From Acidobacteriota bacterium (GTDB taxonomy: Bacteria > Acidobacteriota > UBA6911 > JACQSX01), in assembly GCA_016199665.1 (NCBI GenBank), contig JACQGG010000167.1, positions 1 to 21,791 of the forward strand: DNA of 21,791 nucleotides, read 5' to 3'. Within the stretch, counting starts at the first letter, position 1; each line of letters begins with the position of its first letter. Below, piece after piece: positions 1 through 7,296 of the stretch. The notes under the pieces were generated by a model. It was given only the letters and a program-made list of their open reading frames with translations, did not search any database and had not been told where the DNA came from. The position numbers and the translations under genes are program-made.

Positions 1-282
1 ACCGGATTACCGCAGAATCTTCGCAGGCTGGCAACAAATTGAGCGTTAGCGGTGCAAGGGGGGGTCCGGTCCGGCGCCCCTTTCGGCCCCCCCCCCAGGC
101 CATTGAAGGCGTTCTCCAGGGGCTGCGCGCGGCGCGCTTGCCCCTGCTAACATCGGGCCGCCCTTCCAGGGCGTCGTGGCTTTAGTTGCGGCTACGCCGC
201 GCGAAGGCTCGGCGGCGGCGGTTAAACTCATCCTGCGCCGGAAAGTAGTGGGTGTCGCCCGAAGCCCGGCGCGGCGTCCGGT
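1..282. other. Left-edge stretch without a recognisable gene
   Basis: I see no convincing gene here. On the plus strand one frame is open from the window edge to a TAG at 47-49 and ends in residues DYRRIFAGWQQIER, which could be the C-terminus of a gene lying mostly outside the window; that is a guess from composition only. The rest is very GC-rich, with a run of seven G at 58-64 and a run of ten C at 87-96. AAGGGG and CCCCTT around 56-83 could fold as a weak stem with no following T-run. Minus-strand open frames here look like composition artefacts. Confidence 0.3.
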
Positions 283-1902
283 TCACTCGATCAATTTCTG
301 AAACTCCGGCTGGTAGCGAATGCTGTCCAGATCTGAAGTGACCGCCTTCAAAGCCTCGCGCAGCACGGCTTTCCAGCGCGGCGGATCCGCATCCACCGCG
401 CGCTTCAGGTAGCCGAACGCCTTTTCGGTCTCCTGAGTCCGCGCATAGAGCAATCCCATGCGATACCAGAGGCCGGCTTCGCGTACGCCGCATTTTTCAG
501 CCTCCTGGTACGCGGAGATCGCCTCAGCCTCTTTCTTCTGGCGGTCTTCAACAATGCCCAGATTAAGCCAAGCCTCGCAAAAATTCCCCTGCAGCTTCAG
601 AGCCCGGTGAAGATACTCCTCAGCCAGCGGGTCCATCCCGCTGCGCGCGTACGCCATGGCGAAGTCGAAAGCGGTGCCGGCAGCCGGATTCAGTTCGTGG
701 GCCCGCCCGTAGGACTTCAGCGCACGCAGCGTGTCTCCGGTCCGGGTCGCCAGCTCGCCGGTCAGAGAATAAACTTCGGCTTCATTCGGGTTGCTTTTTT
801 CCGCCTCCTGCAGGATCGCTTCGGCCTCTCCCAGTTTGTTTGCCCCGAGGTACATCGTCACCAGTATGCGGTGCGCTTCCGACCATTTGGAGCGCAGCGA
901 CAGGGACCGCCGGAAAGAGTTTTCGGCGTCGGCCTGCCGGTTGCTCAGCATTTGAATTTTCCCAAGCTCCATCCAGGCATCCGCGTTAACAGGATCGAGC
1001 CGAACGGCCATCTGGGCATACCGGCCCGCCTCTTCCATCCGATCCGCACCCGCCAGCAGGATTGCCATGTTCAGTTGAGCGGCGGCGTTATTCGGAACCA
1101 ACTGCACAAACTTTTCATAATATTTCAAAGCTTCCGCCGATTGCCCATTCTTCTGAGCAATGTAGGACAGGCTGTAGAATGCCTCGGGAATTGCAGAGTC
1201 AATTTCCACCGCCTGTTCCAGAAGAGCTTTGGCCTCCGGTATTTTGCCTTCCTCGAGGTGAAAGCCTGCCAGCAGCGCTAGCGCATCGGCGTGCCTGGGG
1301 TTTGCCGCCAGGACCTGCTGCACCTGGTCCTTGGCCTCAGAGGTTCGGCCCAGCGCCTTGAGATTCAGCGCCGACAGGTAAAGGGTCTTAACGCGGATGG
1401 AAGAGCCGGCGGGCGCGCGCTCCAGAATCCGGTTGAAACGGGCCTGTGCCTTCTCCGCTTCCTGCAGCCGCGAGTAGATAATGCCCAGATTGAACTCAGC
1501 CGCAACCAGGTCAGGATTGAGTTCCAGCGCCTTCTGCAAGAGAGCGATCTGCCGGTCGGAATTTTCCTCTCCGGTTCCCACCATCTGCTCCGCCTGCTTA
1601 AAGTATTGCTCGGCCTCCGACTCTCCCGAGGACGCGGGAGCGCCGCCGCGACCCGGCGGACTCTCACCGGGGCTTACTCCCTGTCCCAGAGCCCTTGCGG
1701 GCGCGGCGCCCGGTGTTGCGGCAGCCTCAAGCCGCCTGGGAGCCATCGGAGACAGAAGAAGCAATGCTAAACCTGCAGTCAGGGCCGTGAGCCTCAAGCC
1801 GCGAATGCACGCAAATAAACGCGGCCGCGAATGAACGTGAATAAACGTGAACTCATGCATTGCTTCGCGTTCATTCGCGTTCATTCGCGGCCGCCCCTTC
1901 AC
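283..1902 (-). CDS. Tetratricopeptide repeat protein, exported
   Basis: About 539 residues. From roughly residue 90 the protein is almost entirely TPR units with the usual pattern of small residues (for example NPDLVAAEFNLGIIYSRL, PNNAAAQLNMAILL, NPAAGTAFDFAMAYARSG), about ten to eleven in all. TPRs are protein-interaction scaffolds; no enzymatic domain is visible. A hydrophobic segment (LTALTAGLALLLLSP) followed by RRLEAAA looks like a signal peptide or N-terminal anchor, so the domain is probably periplasmic. The start is uncertain. A GTG at 1902 overlaps the stop of the upstream kinase (GTGA), but residues 1-35 come from a palindromic repeat (1801-1894). ATG at 1860, or a TTG just before the hydrophobic segment, could be the real start. 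It is the last gene of the minus-strand run. Specific role unknown. Confidence 0.85.
   Translation of the reverse strand: MKGRPRMNANEREAMHEFTFIHVHSRPRLFACIRGLRLTALTAGLALLLLSPMAPRRLEAAATPGAAPARALGQGVSPGESPPGRGGAPASSGESEAEQYFKQAEQMVGTGEENSDRQIALLQKALELNPDLVAAEFNLGIIYSRLQEAEKAQARFNRILERAPAGSSIRVKTLYLSALNLKALGRTSEAKDQVQQVLAANPRHADALALLAGFHLEEGKIPEAKALLEQAVEIDSAIPEAFYSLSYIAQKNGQSAEALKYYEKFVQLVPNNAAAQLNMAILLAGADRMEEAGRYAQMAVRLDPVNADAWMELGKIQMLSNRQADAENSFRRSLSLRSKWSEAHRILVTMYLGANKLGEAEAILQEAEKSNPNEAEVYSLTGELATRTGDTLRALKSYGRAHELNPAAGTAFDFAMAYARSGMDPLAEEYLHRALKLQGNFCEAWLNLGIVEDRQKKEAEAISAYQEAEKCGVREAGLWYRMGLLYARTQETEKAFGYLKRAVDADPPRWKAVLREALKAVTSDLDSIRYQPEFQKLIE
1801..1894. repeat. Inverted repeat built from GCGAATGAACG-like units
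   Basis: The arms 1821-1847 and 1868-1894 are inverted copies of GCGGCCGCGAATGAACG plus a second unit, with two mismatches in 27 positions and a 20-nt loop. A third, more degenerate unit (GCGAATGCACGCAAATAAACG) abuts the left arm at 1801-1821. The structure covers the junction between the PfkB kinase stop and the TPR gene and is translated in the longest TPR frame. It resembles dispersed palindromic repeats rather than coding sequence; that reading is inference. Confidence 0.75.
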
Positions 1903-2810
1903 TCGATGTCCTCAAAATGAGTGAGCTGCTTGAACGCGCGGTAGCGCTGCTGGATCTCCTGGAAGGTCAGCTCCTTCAACCTCCCCAGGCTGAACTTCTC
2001 GACGTTGTACGAAGCCATCACCGAACCAAATATGATGGCTTTGCGAATACCCGCTTCTGAAAGATCCTGGGAACCTGCCAGGAAACCGACAAACCCTCCC
2101 GCAAAGCTGTCACCCGCGCCGGTTGGATCAAAGACATCTTCCAGCGGAAACGCCGGCGCTCCAAACATCGACTTGTCATTCATCATCAACACCCCGTACT
2201 CGCCGCGCTTGATGACCAGCGCCCTGGGTCCCCATGACAAAATCTTGCGCCCGGCGCGGTACAGGTTGGCCTCGTTGGCCAGCTCGCGTGTCTCTCCGTC
2301 GTTGATGATCAGAATATCAACCAGTTTCAGGGTCTCAAGAAGCGACTTGAACTCCTTTTCGATCCAAAAATTCATCGTGTCGCAGGCAACCAGCTTGGGG
2401 CTCCTTACCTGGCGCACAACCTCGCGCTGCAAGTCCGGGCTGATGTTCCCCAGGAAGAGAAACGCCGCGTCCCGGTGCTTCTCCAGCAGCCGCGGCTTGA
2501 AGCTCGCAAACACATTGAGCTGCGTCTCCAGGGTCTTGCAGTCATTGAGCGCGAAGCCGTACTCCCCCGACCAGCTAAAAGTTTTCCCCGGCGCGCGCTC
2601 CAACCCCTCCACATCCACTCCCCGCTCCCGGAAAACCTGCAGGTCCTTATCCTCAAAGTCATCGCCCACCACCGCCACGATCGCAACATCGCTGAAGTAG
2701 CTGGCCGCGACTGAAAAATAAGTGGCCGATCCTCCCAGAACCCGCTCCGCGCTCCCAAAAGGGGTTCGGACACTATCATAGGCAACGCTGCCTACCGCCA
2801 GTATCGACAT
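1899..2810 (-). CDS. PfkB-family carbohydrate/nucleoside kinase
   Basis: 303 residues, normal for the ribokinase/PfkB family. The N-terminal GGSATYFS (residues 26-33) is the first family signature region. DPTGAGDSFAGGF at 228-240 is the C-terminal signature that holds the anion hole and the catalytic base Asp234. The protein should transfer phosphate from ATP to a sugar or nucleoside-type alcohol in the cytoplasm; the substrate cannot be read from sequence. The ATG lies 3 bp after the stop of the methylthioadenosine phosphorylase gene, so the two are surely co-transcribed. That makes a role in methylthioadenosine or nucleoside salvage a reasonable guess, for example on a ribosyl product, but it is unproven. 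Confidence 0.9.
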   Translation of the reverse strand: MSILAVGSVAYDSVRTPFGSAERVLGGSATYFSVAASYFSDVAIVAVVGDDFEDKDLQVFRERGVDVEGLERAPGKTFSWSGEYGFALNDCKTLETQLNVFASFKPRLLEKHRDAAFLFLGNISPDLQREVVRQVRSPKLVACDTMNFWIEKEFKSLLETLKLVDILIINDGETRELANEANLYRAGRKILSWGPRALVIKRGEYGVLMMNDKSMFGAPAFPLEDVFDPTGAGDSFAGGFVGFLAGSQDLSEAGIRKAIIFGSVMASYNVEKFSLGRLKELTFQEIQQRYRAFKQLTHFEDIE

Positions 2811-2813
2811 GGG

Positions 2814-3680
2814 TTATCTCTCCAGGTATTTTCCCACAAGCAGCCCGAGACGGCGCTTCGTTTCCGCAGGAACAGCGGCCCGATCGGTGAGGATCGCAAA
2901 TTCCAGCGCCCGATGGCAGGCGCAGGAGTAGGCGGCCGGCATCTCGGCCACCGCGGCGGCCACCAGCTTCTGGGCATTCAGGGCATTCTGCTTCAGGCAA
3001 GCCAGCACCCTATCCGCCGTAACCGGCTCTTCTTCCTCGTGCCAGCAGTCGTAATCGGTGACCAACGCAACGGTGCAATAGCAGATCTCGGCTTCACGAG
3101 CCAGTTTGGCTTCCTGCACGTTGGTCATGCCGATCACGTCGACTCCCCACTGCCGGTACAGCAGCGATTCCCCCCGTGTGGAAAACTGCGGTCCCTCGAT
3201 GCACAGATAAACGCCCCCTCTCTTGACAGGCTGCCCGATTCTCTGGGCGGCCTTCTCCACCAGGCCCGCCAGTTGGCCGCAGATTGGATCGGCCATCGAG
3301 ACATGGGCCGCCAGACCATCGCCAAAAAACGTAGATTTGCGCGCATAAGTCCGATCGATGAACTGGCCGGGCAGAACAATCTGCAGCGGTTTCAGTTCGA
3401 CCTTCATGGAACCGACCGCGCTGGCGGAAAGGATCCGATTCACACCGAGAGTCTTAAACCCATAGATGTTGGCGCGGAAGTTCAATTCTGAAGGAAGGTG
3501 TCTGTGTCCTCGTCCGTGACGCGCCAAAAAGGCCACGCGCCGGCCATGCAGCGTACCGATCACATAACGATCCGAGGGATCCCCGAAAGGAGTGCTGACG
3601 GCCCGCTCCTCAATATCCCGCAGCGCCTCCATGGCATACAAACCGCTCCCTCCCAGGATTCCGATCTCAATTTCCGCCAT
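2814..3680 (-). CDS. mtnP: S-methyl-5'-thioadenosine phosphorylase
   Basis: 288 residues, the usual length of the MTAP/PNP type-2 family. It cleaves 5'-methylthioadenosine with phosphate to adenine and 5-methylthioribose-1-phosphate, the entry step of methionine salvage. Visible motifs are GGSGLY (10-15), the phosphate-loop RHG (54-56), SAVGS (87-91), EGPQFSTRGES (162-172), GMTNVQEAKLARE (184-196) and TDYDCW (208-213). The Asp pair in the last motif is typical of 6-aminopurine (adenine) specificity rather than guanine/hypoxanthine. The start ATG at 3680 overlaps the end of the upstream MBL-fold gene by 14 bp, and a PfkB kinase follows after 3 bp. Methylthioadenosine is also a by-product of polyamine synthesis from decarboxylated SAM, so it may link loosely to the nearby agmatine genes. 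Confidence 0.93.
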   Translation of the reverse strand: MAEIEIGILGGSGLYAMEALRDIEERAVSTPFGDPSDRYVIGTLHGRRVAFLARHGRGHRHLPSELNFRANIYGFKTLGVNRILSASAVGSMKVELKPLQIVLPGQFIDRTYARKSTFFGDGLAAHVSMADPICGQLAGLVEKAAQRIGQPVKRGGVYLCIEGPQFSTRGESLLYRQWGVDVIGMTNVQEAKLAREAEICYCTVALVTDYDCWHEEEEPVTADRVLACLKQNALNAQKLVAAAVAEMPAAYSCACHRALEFAILTDRAAVPAETKRRLGLLVGKYLER

Positions 3681-4560
3681 CTCTCACTCCTGAAGAATCC
3701 GACTGCGCGTCAAAAACAAACTTCCGACCCTCGCCATGAACCCTGCCGACGGGCTGAAAGGGCTCGTGTTCAAAAATCAAGAGCCACTGCTCGCTCGCCA
3801 TGCGCGGCAGCAGCGTCTTCTTTGTGTCCATGCTGATGAGAGGATAAAGGTCGTATCCCATAATCCACGGCACGGAAATGTGATGGATTGTGGGCATCAG
3901 GTCGCCTAGAAAGACCACCACCTGGCCGTCACGCTCCACCTGCACCGACTGATGATAAGCAGTGTGCCCGGGAGAGAGAAAGACGGAAATTCCAGACATC
4001 AGCTCGCAGTTTCCATCGAGAAGCTGGAGCGCGGGGACGGTGCTTTCCCAGTTTCTGGAGACATAACTCGCCCGGCTGCGAACGTCGGGATGGCGCGCCG
4101 CTTCCATTTCTCCCCGCTGCACAAAATAGGTGGCATTAGGAAATGTCGGCCGCTCCCCCTCCCCGTCGTGCACCGTGTTGCCGCCGCAATGATCGAAATG
4201 AAGGTGCGTATTGATGACCCAATCGACATCGGTGTTCTTGACGCCGCAAAGCTGCATTTGCTGCAACAAGGTTCCGACCGGATCCATTCGGTAAATCTCG
4301 CGGAACTTGTCATCCTCTTTGGCGCCAATTCCCGTGTCAACCAGGATTGTCTTGCCGGCGGCCTGGATCAACAGACAATTCAGCGCCATCGGGATCCGGT
4401 TCTTCTCGTCCGGTTCTATGACTGGAGACCAGAGGGTCTTGGGAACGACGCCGAACATGGCGCCTCCATCCAGCCGGAAGCGTCCGTCGCTGATCAAGTG
4501 CAGCTTCCAGTCAGCGAGCGAGAGCGTGTAGGGCGTCGGAAAAAACATAAGCGGTTGCAC
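3667..4560 (-). CDS. Metallo-beta-lactamase-fold hydrolase
   Basis: About 297 residues. NTHLHFDHCGGN (residues 117-128) is the HxHxDH metal-binding signature (His119, His121, Asp123, His124). VDTGIG at about 75-80 is the first family motif. SPGHTAYHQSV and FLGDLMPTIHH downstream supply the further metal His and bridging Asp. The arrangement is like the lactonase/quorum-quenching and related MBL hydrolases, but the substrate cannot be assigned. The GTG at 4560 follows GAGGAG by 11 nt and is used here; ATG at 4548 is an alternative. The 3' end overlaps mtnP by 14 bp, and the 5' end sits 37 bp after the epimerase stop, so it is part of the same operon. Confidence 0.85.
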   Translation of the reverse strand: MQPLMFFPTPYTLSLADWKLHLISDGRFRLDGGAMFGVVPKTLWSPVIEPDEKNRIPMALNCLLIQAAGKTILVDTGIGAKEDDKFREIYRMDPVGTLLQQMQLCGVKNTDVDWVINTHLHFDHCGGNTVHDGEGERPTFPNATYFVQRGEMEAARHPDVRSRASYVSRNWESTVPALQLLDGNCELMSGISVFLSPGHTAYHQSVQVERDGQVVVFLGDLMPTIHHISVPWIMGYDLYPLISMDTKKTLLPRMASEQWLLIFEHEPFQPVGRVHGEGRKFVFDAQSDSSGVRDGGN

Positions 4561-4597
4561 TCGGCGCCGCGCTCCTCAACTTGCCGACAGGCGGAGG

Positions 4598-5023
4598 CTA
4601 CTTCTGATCAACGGCCCGCTCCTGACACCGCTGCAACAGCTCAACCAGCACTCCCCCCGTTGAGTTTGGATGAATGAAAGCCACCCATGCGCCGTCCGCT
4701 CCCGCACGGGGGCATTCGTCAATCAGTCTCACATTCCTCGCCTTAAGCCGTTCCAGGTCGACGCGAATGTCGTCAACTTCCAGCGTCAGGTGATGGATCC
4801 CGGGTCCGCGCTTGTCAACGAAGCGGGTGATCGGGGAGTCCTCGCCGATCCCTTCCAGCAGCTCAATGCGAGCGTCGCCCACGCGGAGCAGCCCCACGTT
4901 CACCTTCTGATCGTCAACTCTTTCCACCGCTTCCAGCTTCAGGCCGAGTGCGTCGCTGAAAAATTCCAAAGCGACATTCAGCGAACGCGTGGCAATGCCG
5001 ACGTGAGCGATCCTGGTGATCAT
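4598..5023 (-). CDS. mce: Methylmalonyl-CoA epimerase
   Basis: 141 residues, typical for this single-domain glyoxalase/VOC-fold enzyme. It interconverts (2S)- and (2R)-methylmalonyl-CoA between propionyl-CoA carboxylase and methylmalonyl-CoA mutase. Two betaalphabetabetabeta modules are visible. The first begins ITRIAHVGIA (metal-ligand His7) and ends IELLE. The second begins GIHHLTLEVDD and ends GVLVELLQ; these supply the remaining metal ligands. The start ATG overlaps the meaB stop as ATGA, with AAGGGG just upstream, so translation is coupled. No mutase gene is visible in the window. Identification is strong because of motifs plus the meaB neighbour. Confidence 0.93.
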   Translation of the reverse strand: MITRIAHVGIATRSLNVALEFFSDALGLKLEAVERVDDQKVNVGLLRVGDARIELLEGIGEDSPITRFVDKRGPGIHHLTLEVDDIRVDLERLKARNVRLIDECPRAGADGAWVAFIHPNSTGGVLVELLQRCQERAVDQK

Positions 5024-5970
5024 GCCGTCCCCTTCAATTCGACCGATGACAAAATTTCGTCGGCGATGGAATACGGATCCCGCCGCCTTTCGGAGATCTG
5101 GAGGGCATATTCCTCCATCCGTTCCCGCGTCAGGAGCGGTTCGATCTTCTCTCCCAGCCGGCGCAACAACAGCGCGGTCAGCTTCTGTTGTTCTTTCTCC
5201 AGTGTGTGATGCCGCATATCGGTCTTTGCATGTTTGCGGAAACGATCGATGGCCTCCGCCAGTTCACCCACCCCGCCGTTCTGCGTGGCAACCGTCTTGA
5301 TGACCGGCACACTCCAGCCGTCGGGCCGCAGGCTGGTGGAAAGCAACTGCTGCAGTTCCTGTTCCATGCGGGCGACCCCGTCCCGGTCCGCCTTATTCAG
5401 CACGAAGATATCACCGATCTCCATCACCCCGGCTTTGATGTTTTGAATTTCATCGCCCATGCCGGGCACCAGCACCAGCAGCGTCAGGTGAGCGGTGCGC
5501 ACAATGTCCACTTCATCCTGGCCCACCCCGACGGTCTCAATCAGAATGATCTCGAAACCGGCGGCGTCCAGGATCAGCGCGACATCATCGGTGGCGCTGC
5601 TCAATCCCCCCAGCCTCCCCCGAGTCGCCATGCTGCGGATGAAGATTCCCGGGTCGGTGGTGTGAGCCTGCATGCGAATTCGATCCCCCAGGATCGCTCC
5701 TCCGGTAAAGGGACTGGTCGGGTCCACGGCGATGATTCCAACCCGCACGCCTCGGGCGCGATAGTATTCCGCCAGGCGATCCGCCAGCGAGCTCTTCCCG
5801 GTGCCGGGAGCGCCGGTGATGCCTATGACGTAGGCTCGGCCGGAATGCCGGAACAGCGCCTTCAGCAGCGGCGCCGCCTGGTCTGTGCCGTTTTCGACCG
5901 CGCTGATGGCGCGCGCAATCGCTCGCGTGTTCCCGTTTAAGACTTCCTCGGGCAGACCCATGCGCCCCAT
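5020..5970 (-). CDS. meaB: Methylmalonyl-CoA mutase-associated GTPase MeaB (ArgK family)
   Basis: 316 residues from ATG 5970, matching the family. The G domain shows the P-loop GAPGTGKSS, then DPTSPFTGGAILGDRIRM, the MATRGRLGGLS segment, ETVGVGQDEVDI (switch/G3 region) and NKAD (G4). MeaB is the GTP-dependent chaperone that protects and loads B12 into methylmalonyl-CoA mutase. The open frame continues upstream to 6324, but that part is antisense-of-frame to the acyl-CoA dehydrogenase gene and is not MeaB-like. The ATG at 5970, preceded by GAGGAG and lying 19 bp after the dehydrogenase stop, is chosen; ATG 5961 is the alternative. The C-terminal helix (ERMEEYALQISERRRDPYSIADEIL) is the usual dimerisation region. 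Followed by mce with a 4-bp overlap. Confidence 0.93.
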   Translation of the reverse strand: MGRMGLPEEVLNGNTRAIARAISAVENGTDQAAPLLKALFRHSGRAYVIGITGAPGTGKSSLADRLAEYYRARGVRVGIIAVDPTSPFTGGAILGDRIRMQAHTTDPGIFIRSMATRGRLGGLSSATDDVALILDAAGFEIILIETVGVGQDEVDIVRTAHLTLLVLVPGMGDEIQNIKAGVMEIGDIFVLNKADRDGVARMEQELQQLLSTSLRPDGWSVPVIKTVATQNGGVGELAEAIDRFRKHAKTDMRHHTLEKEQQKLTALLLRRLGEKIEPLLTRERMEEYALQISERRRDPYSIADEILSSVELKGTA

Positions 5971-5989
5971 TATCTCCTCAACCGCCCGG

Positions 5990-7135
5990 TCACTGCGAAT
6001 GCAACAATTCGCGCGCAATGATGATCTTCTGGATCTCGCTGGTCCCTTCGCCCAGGGTGCAGACCTTCGAGTCGCGCCAGTATTTCTCAGCCGGGTAGTC
6101 CTTGAGATATCCATAACCGCCGTGGATCTGCACTGCCTGCTCGCCCACCCAGACGGCAGCTTCCGAAGCAACGTACTTGGCGACCGATGATTCGAGCGTA
6201 CACCGCCGCTGCGAGTCCTGCAGCCAGGCGGCCCGGTACGTGAGCCAGCGGGCTGCCTGCAGCCGGCTTTCCATCTGGGCCAGCTTAAACTGCACTCCTT
6301 GGAAATCGGAGATGGGGCGGCCAAACTGCTCCCGTTCTTTGGAATATTTCAGCGCGCAGTCCAGGGATCCCTGTCCGATTCCCACGGCCATGGCGGCCAT
6401 GGAAATACGTCCCCCTTCCAATATCTGCAGGGCGGCCGTCAGCCCTTCTCCCGCTTTCCCCAGAACATTTCCTTCCGGGATACGGCAGTCCTCCAGCGTC
6501 AGTCCGGCCGTATCGCTGGCGCGGCAGCCCAACTTGTTTTCCTTCTTTCCAGAGGTAAGTCCGGGAGTGCCCTTTTCGATCAGGAATGCCGTGATTCCCC
6601 TGCCGCCCTGTTCCGGAGAGGTGGAGGCCATCACCACGAAGATGTCACCGCAAGAGCCGTGCGTGGTGAAACTCTTGGCGCCGTTCAACACCCAGAATCC
6701 CCCTTCAAGCCGGGCCCGCGTCTGAATCCCGGCGGCGTGGCTCCCGAATCCGGGTTCGGTCAAGGCCCACGCGCCCACACTGCCGCCGGCCGCCAGCGCC
6801 GGCAGGTACTTTTTCTTCTGATCCTGGGCGCCAAATCTGAAGATGTGGCTGGCGCAAAGCGCGTTATGCGCCGCGACCGAGAGAGCCACCCCTCCGTCCA
6901 CCCGCGCCAATTCCTCGATGATAATGACGAAGTCCAAGATGCCCATCTCCGCGCCGCCGTATTGCTGGGAAATGGTGATTCCCATCAGGCCCAGGGCGGC
7001 CAGCCGCGGCACCAGTTCTATGGGAAAATGCTGCGCCTCGTCCCACTCCAGAGAATGCGGTGCGATCTCCCGTCTGGCAAAATCACGCACCGTCCGGCGC
7101 AGAAGTTCCTGCTCAGTCGTATATTCGAAATCCAG
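5990..7135 (-). CDS. Acyl-CoA dehydrogenase, probable CTG start
   Basis: FAD-dependent enzyme that oxidises acyl-CoA to enoyl-CoA, passing electrons to ETF. Motifs: WALTEPGFGSHAAG (FAD/substrate contact), the LEGGRISMAAMAVGIGQG helix, and VQIHGGYGYLKDYPAEKYWRDSKV. GEGTSEIQK holds the catalytic base Glu at the position used by short/branched-chain dehydrogenases. From the first GTG (7090) the protein is 366 residues and lacks the family's N-terminal helix. The frame stays open upstream to 7178, and from CTG 7135 reads LDFEYTTEQELLRRTVRDFA, which matches the usual MDF..TEEQ..LR.TVRDFA start. CTG has GAGGTG 4 nt upstream and a TATAAG box about 30 bp upstream. The result is 381 residues, the usual length. 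Neighbours suggest branched-chain or short-chain acyl-CoA degradation toward propionyl-CoA. The family call is firm; the start is inferred. Confidence 0.88.
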   Translation of the reverse strand: MDFEYTTEQELLRRTVRDFARREIAPHSLEWDEAQHFPIELVPRLAALGLMGITISQQYGGAEMGILDFVIIIEELARVDGGVALSVAAHNALCASHIFRFGAQDQKKKYLPALAAGGSVGAWALTEPGFGSHAAGIQTRARLEGGFWVLNGAKSFTTHGSCGDIFVVMASTSPEQGGRGITAFLIEKGTPGLTSGKKENKLGCRASDTAGLTLEDCRIPEGNVLGKAGEGLTAALQILEGGRISMAAMAVGIGQGSLDCALKYSKEREQFGRPISDFQGVQFKLAQMESRLQAARWLTYRAAWLQDSQRRCTLESSVAKYVASEAAVWVGEQAVQIHGGYGYLKDYPAEKYWRDSKVCTLGEGTSEIQKIIIARELLHSQ

Positions 7136-7163
7136 GCCACACCTCGCAATCGAGCCGTTGTTT

Positions 7164-7169
7164 CTTATA
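7164..7169 (-). promoter_or_regulatory. -10 box for the acyl-CoA dehydrogenase operon
   Basis: On the minus strand the sequence reads TGTTATAAG, an extended -10 (TGn plus TATAAG). A start about 7 nt downstream would give a leader of roughly 20 nt, with GAGGTG just before CTG 7135. No clear -35 is visible. It is predicted from sequence only. Confidence 0.5.
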
Positions 7170-7196
7170 ACACACTACCGGCCTGCCCAGCTTGCA

Positions 7197-7218
7197 GAGA
7201 CGCGCCGCGGCGCGTCTC
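7197..7218. repeat. Perfect 22-bp palindrome in the divergent control region
   Basis: GAGACGCGCCG is followed directly by its exact reverse complement with no spacer. It lies between the two -10 boxes of the divergently transcribed dehydrogenase operon and aguBA. It could be an operator for a dimeric regulator, or a copy of a dispersed GC-rich palindrome. It is not placed like a terminator, because transcription diverges from it. Confidence 0.8.
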
Positions 7219-7280
7219 CACCCCTTAGGGGTTCCCCCGCCCGCGCCCGCCAATCCCAAGACAGAGTACCGCAGGGGCTC

Positions 7281-7289
7281 TGCTATACT
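7281..7289 (+). promoter_or_regulatory. Extended -10 for aguBA, leaderless geometry
   Basis: TGCTATACT is an extended -10 (TGn then TATACT at 7284-7289). Only 7 nt separate it from the aguB ATG at 7297, so the expected transcription start is at or one base before the start codon. No Shine-Dalgarno sequence and no clear -35 are seen. This suggests a leaderless mRNA. Confidence 0.55.
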
Positions 7290-7296
7290 GCACCCC

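Noticed and set aside
58..96. Rho-independent terminator from the G7 and C10 runs
   Set aside because: The pairing is imperfect and no T-run follows on either strand; it may be only a homopolymer-rich spacer.
5971..6324. N-terminal extension of MeaB
   Set aside because: The 118 extra codons lie over the dehydrogenase gene in another frame and are Arg/Ser-rich without family resemblance. ATG 5970 has a ribosome site and fits the family length.
6299..7228. 309-codon plus-strand open frame opposite the acyl-CoA dehydrogenase gene
   Set aside because: It is a shadow of a strongly recognised gene; the product has no recognisable domain and the composition of a reverse-frame translation.
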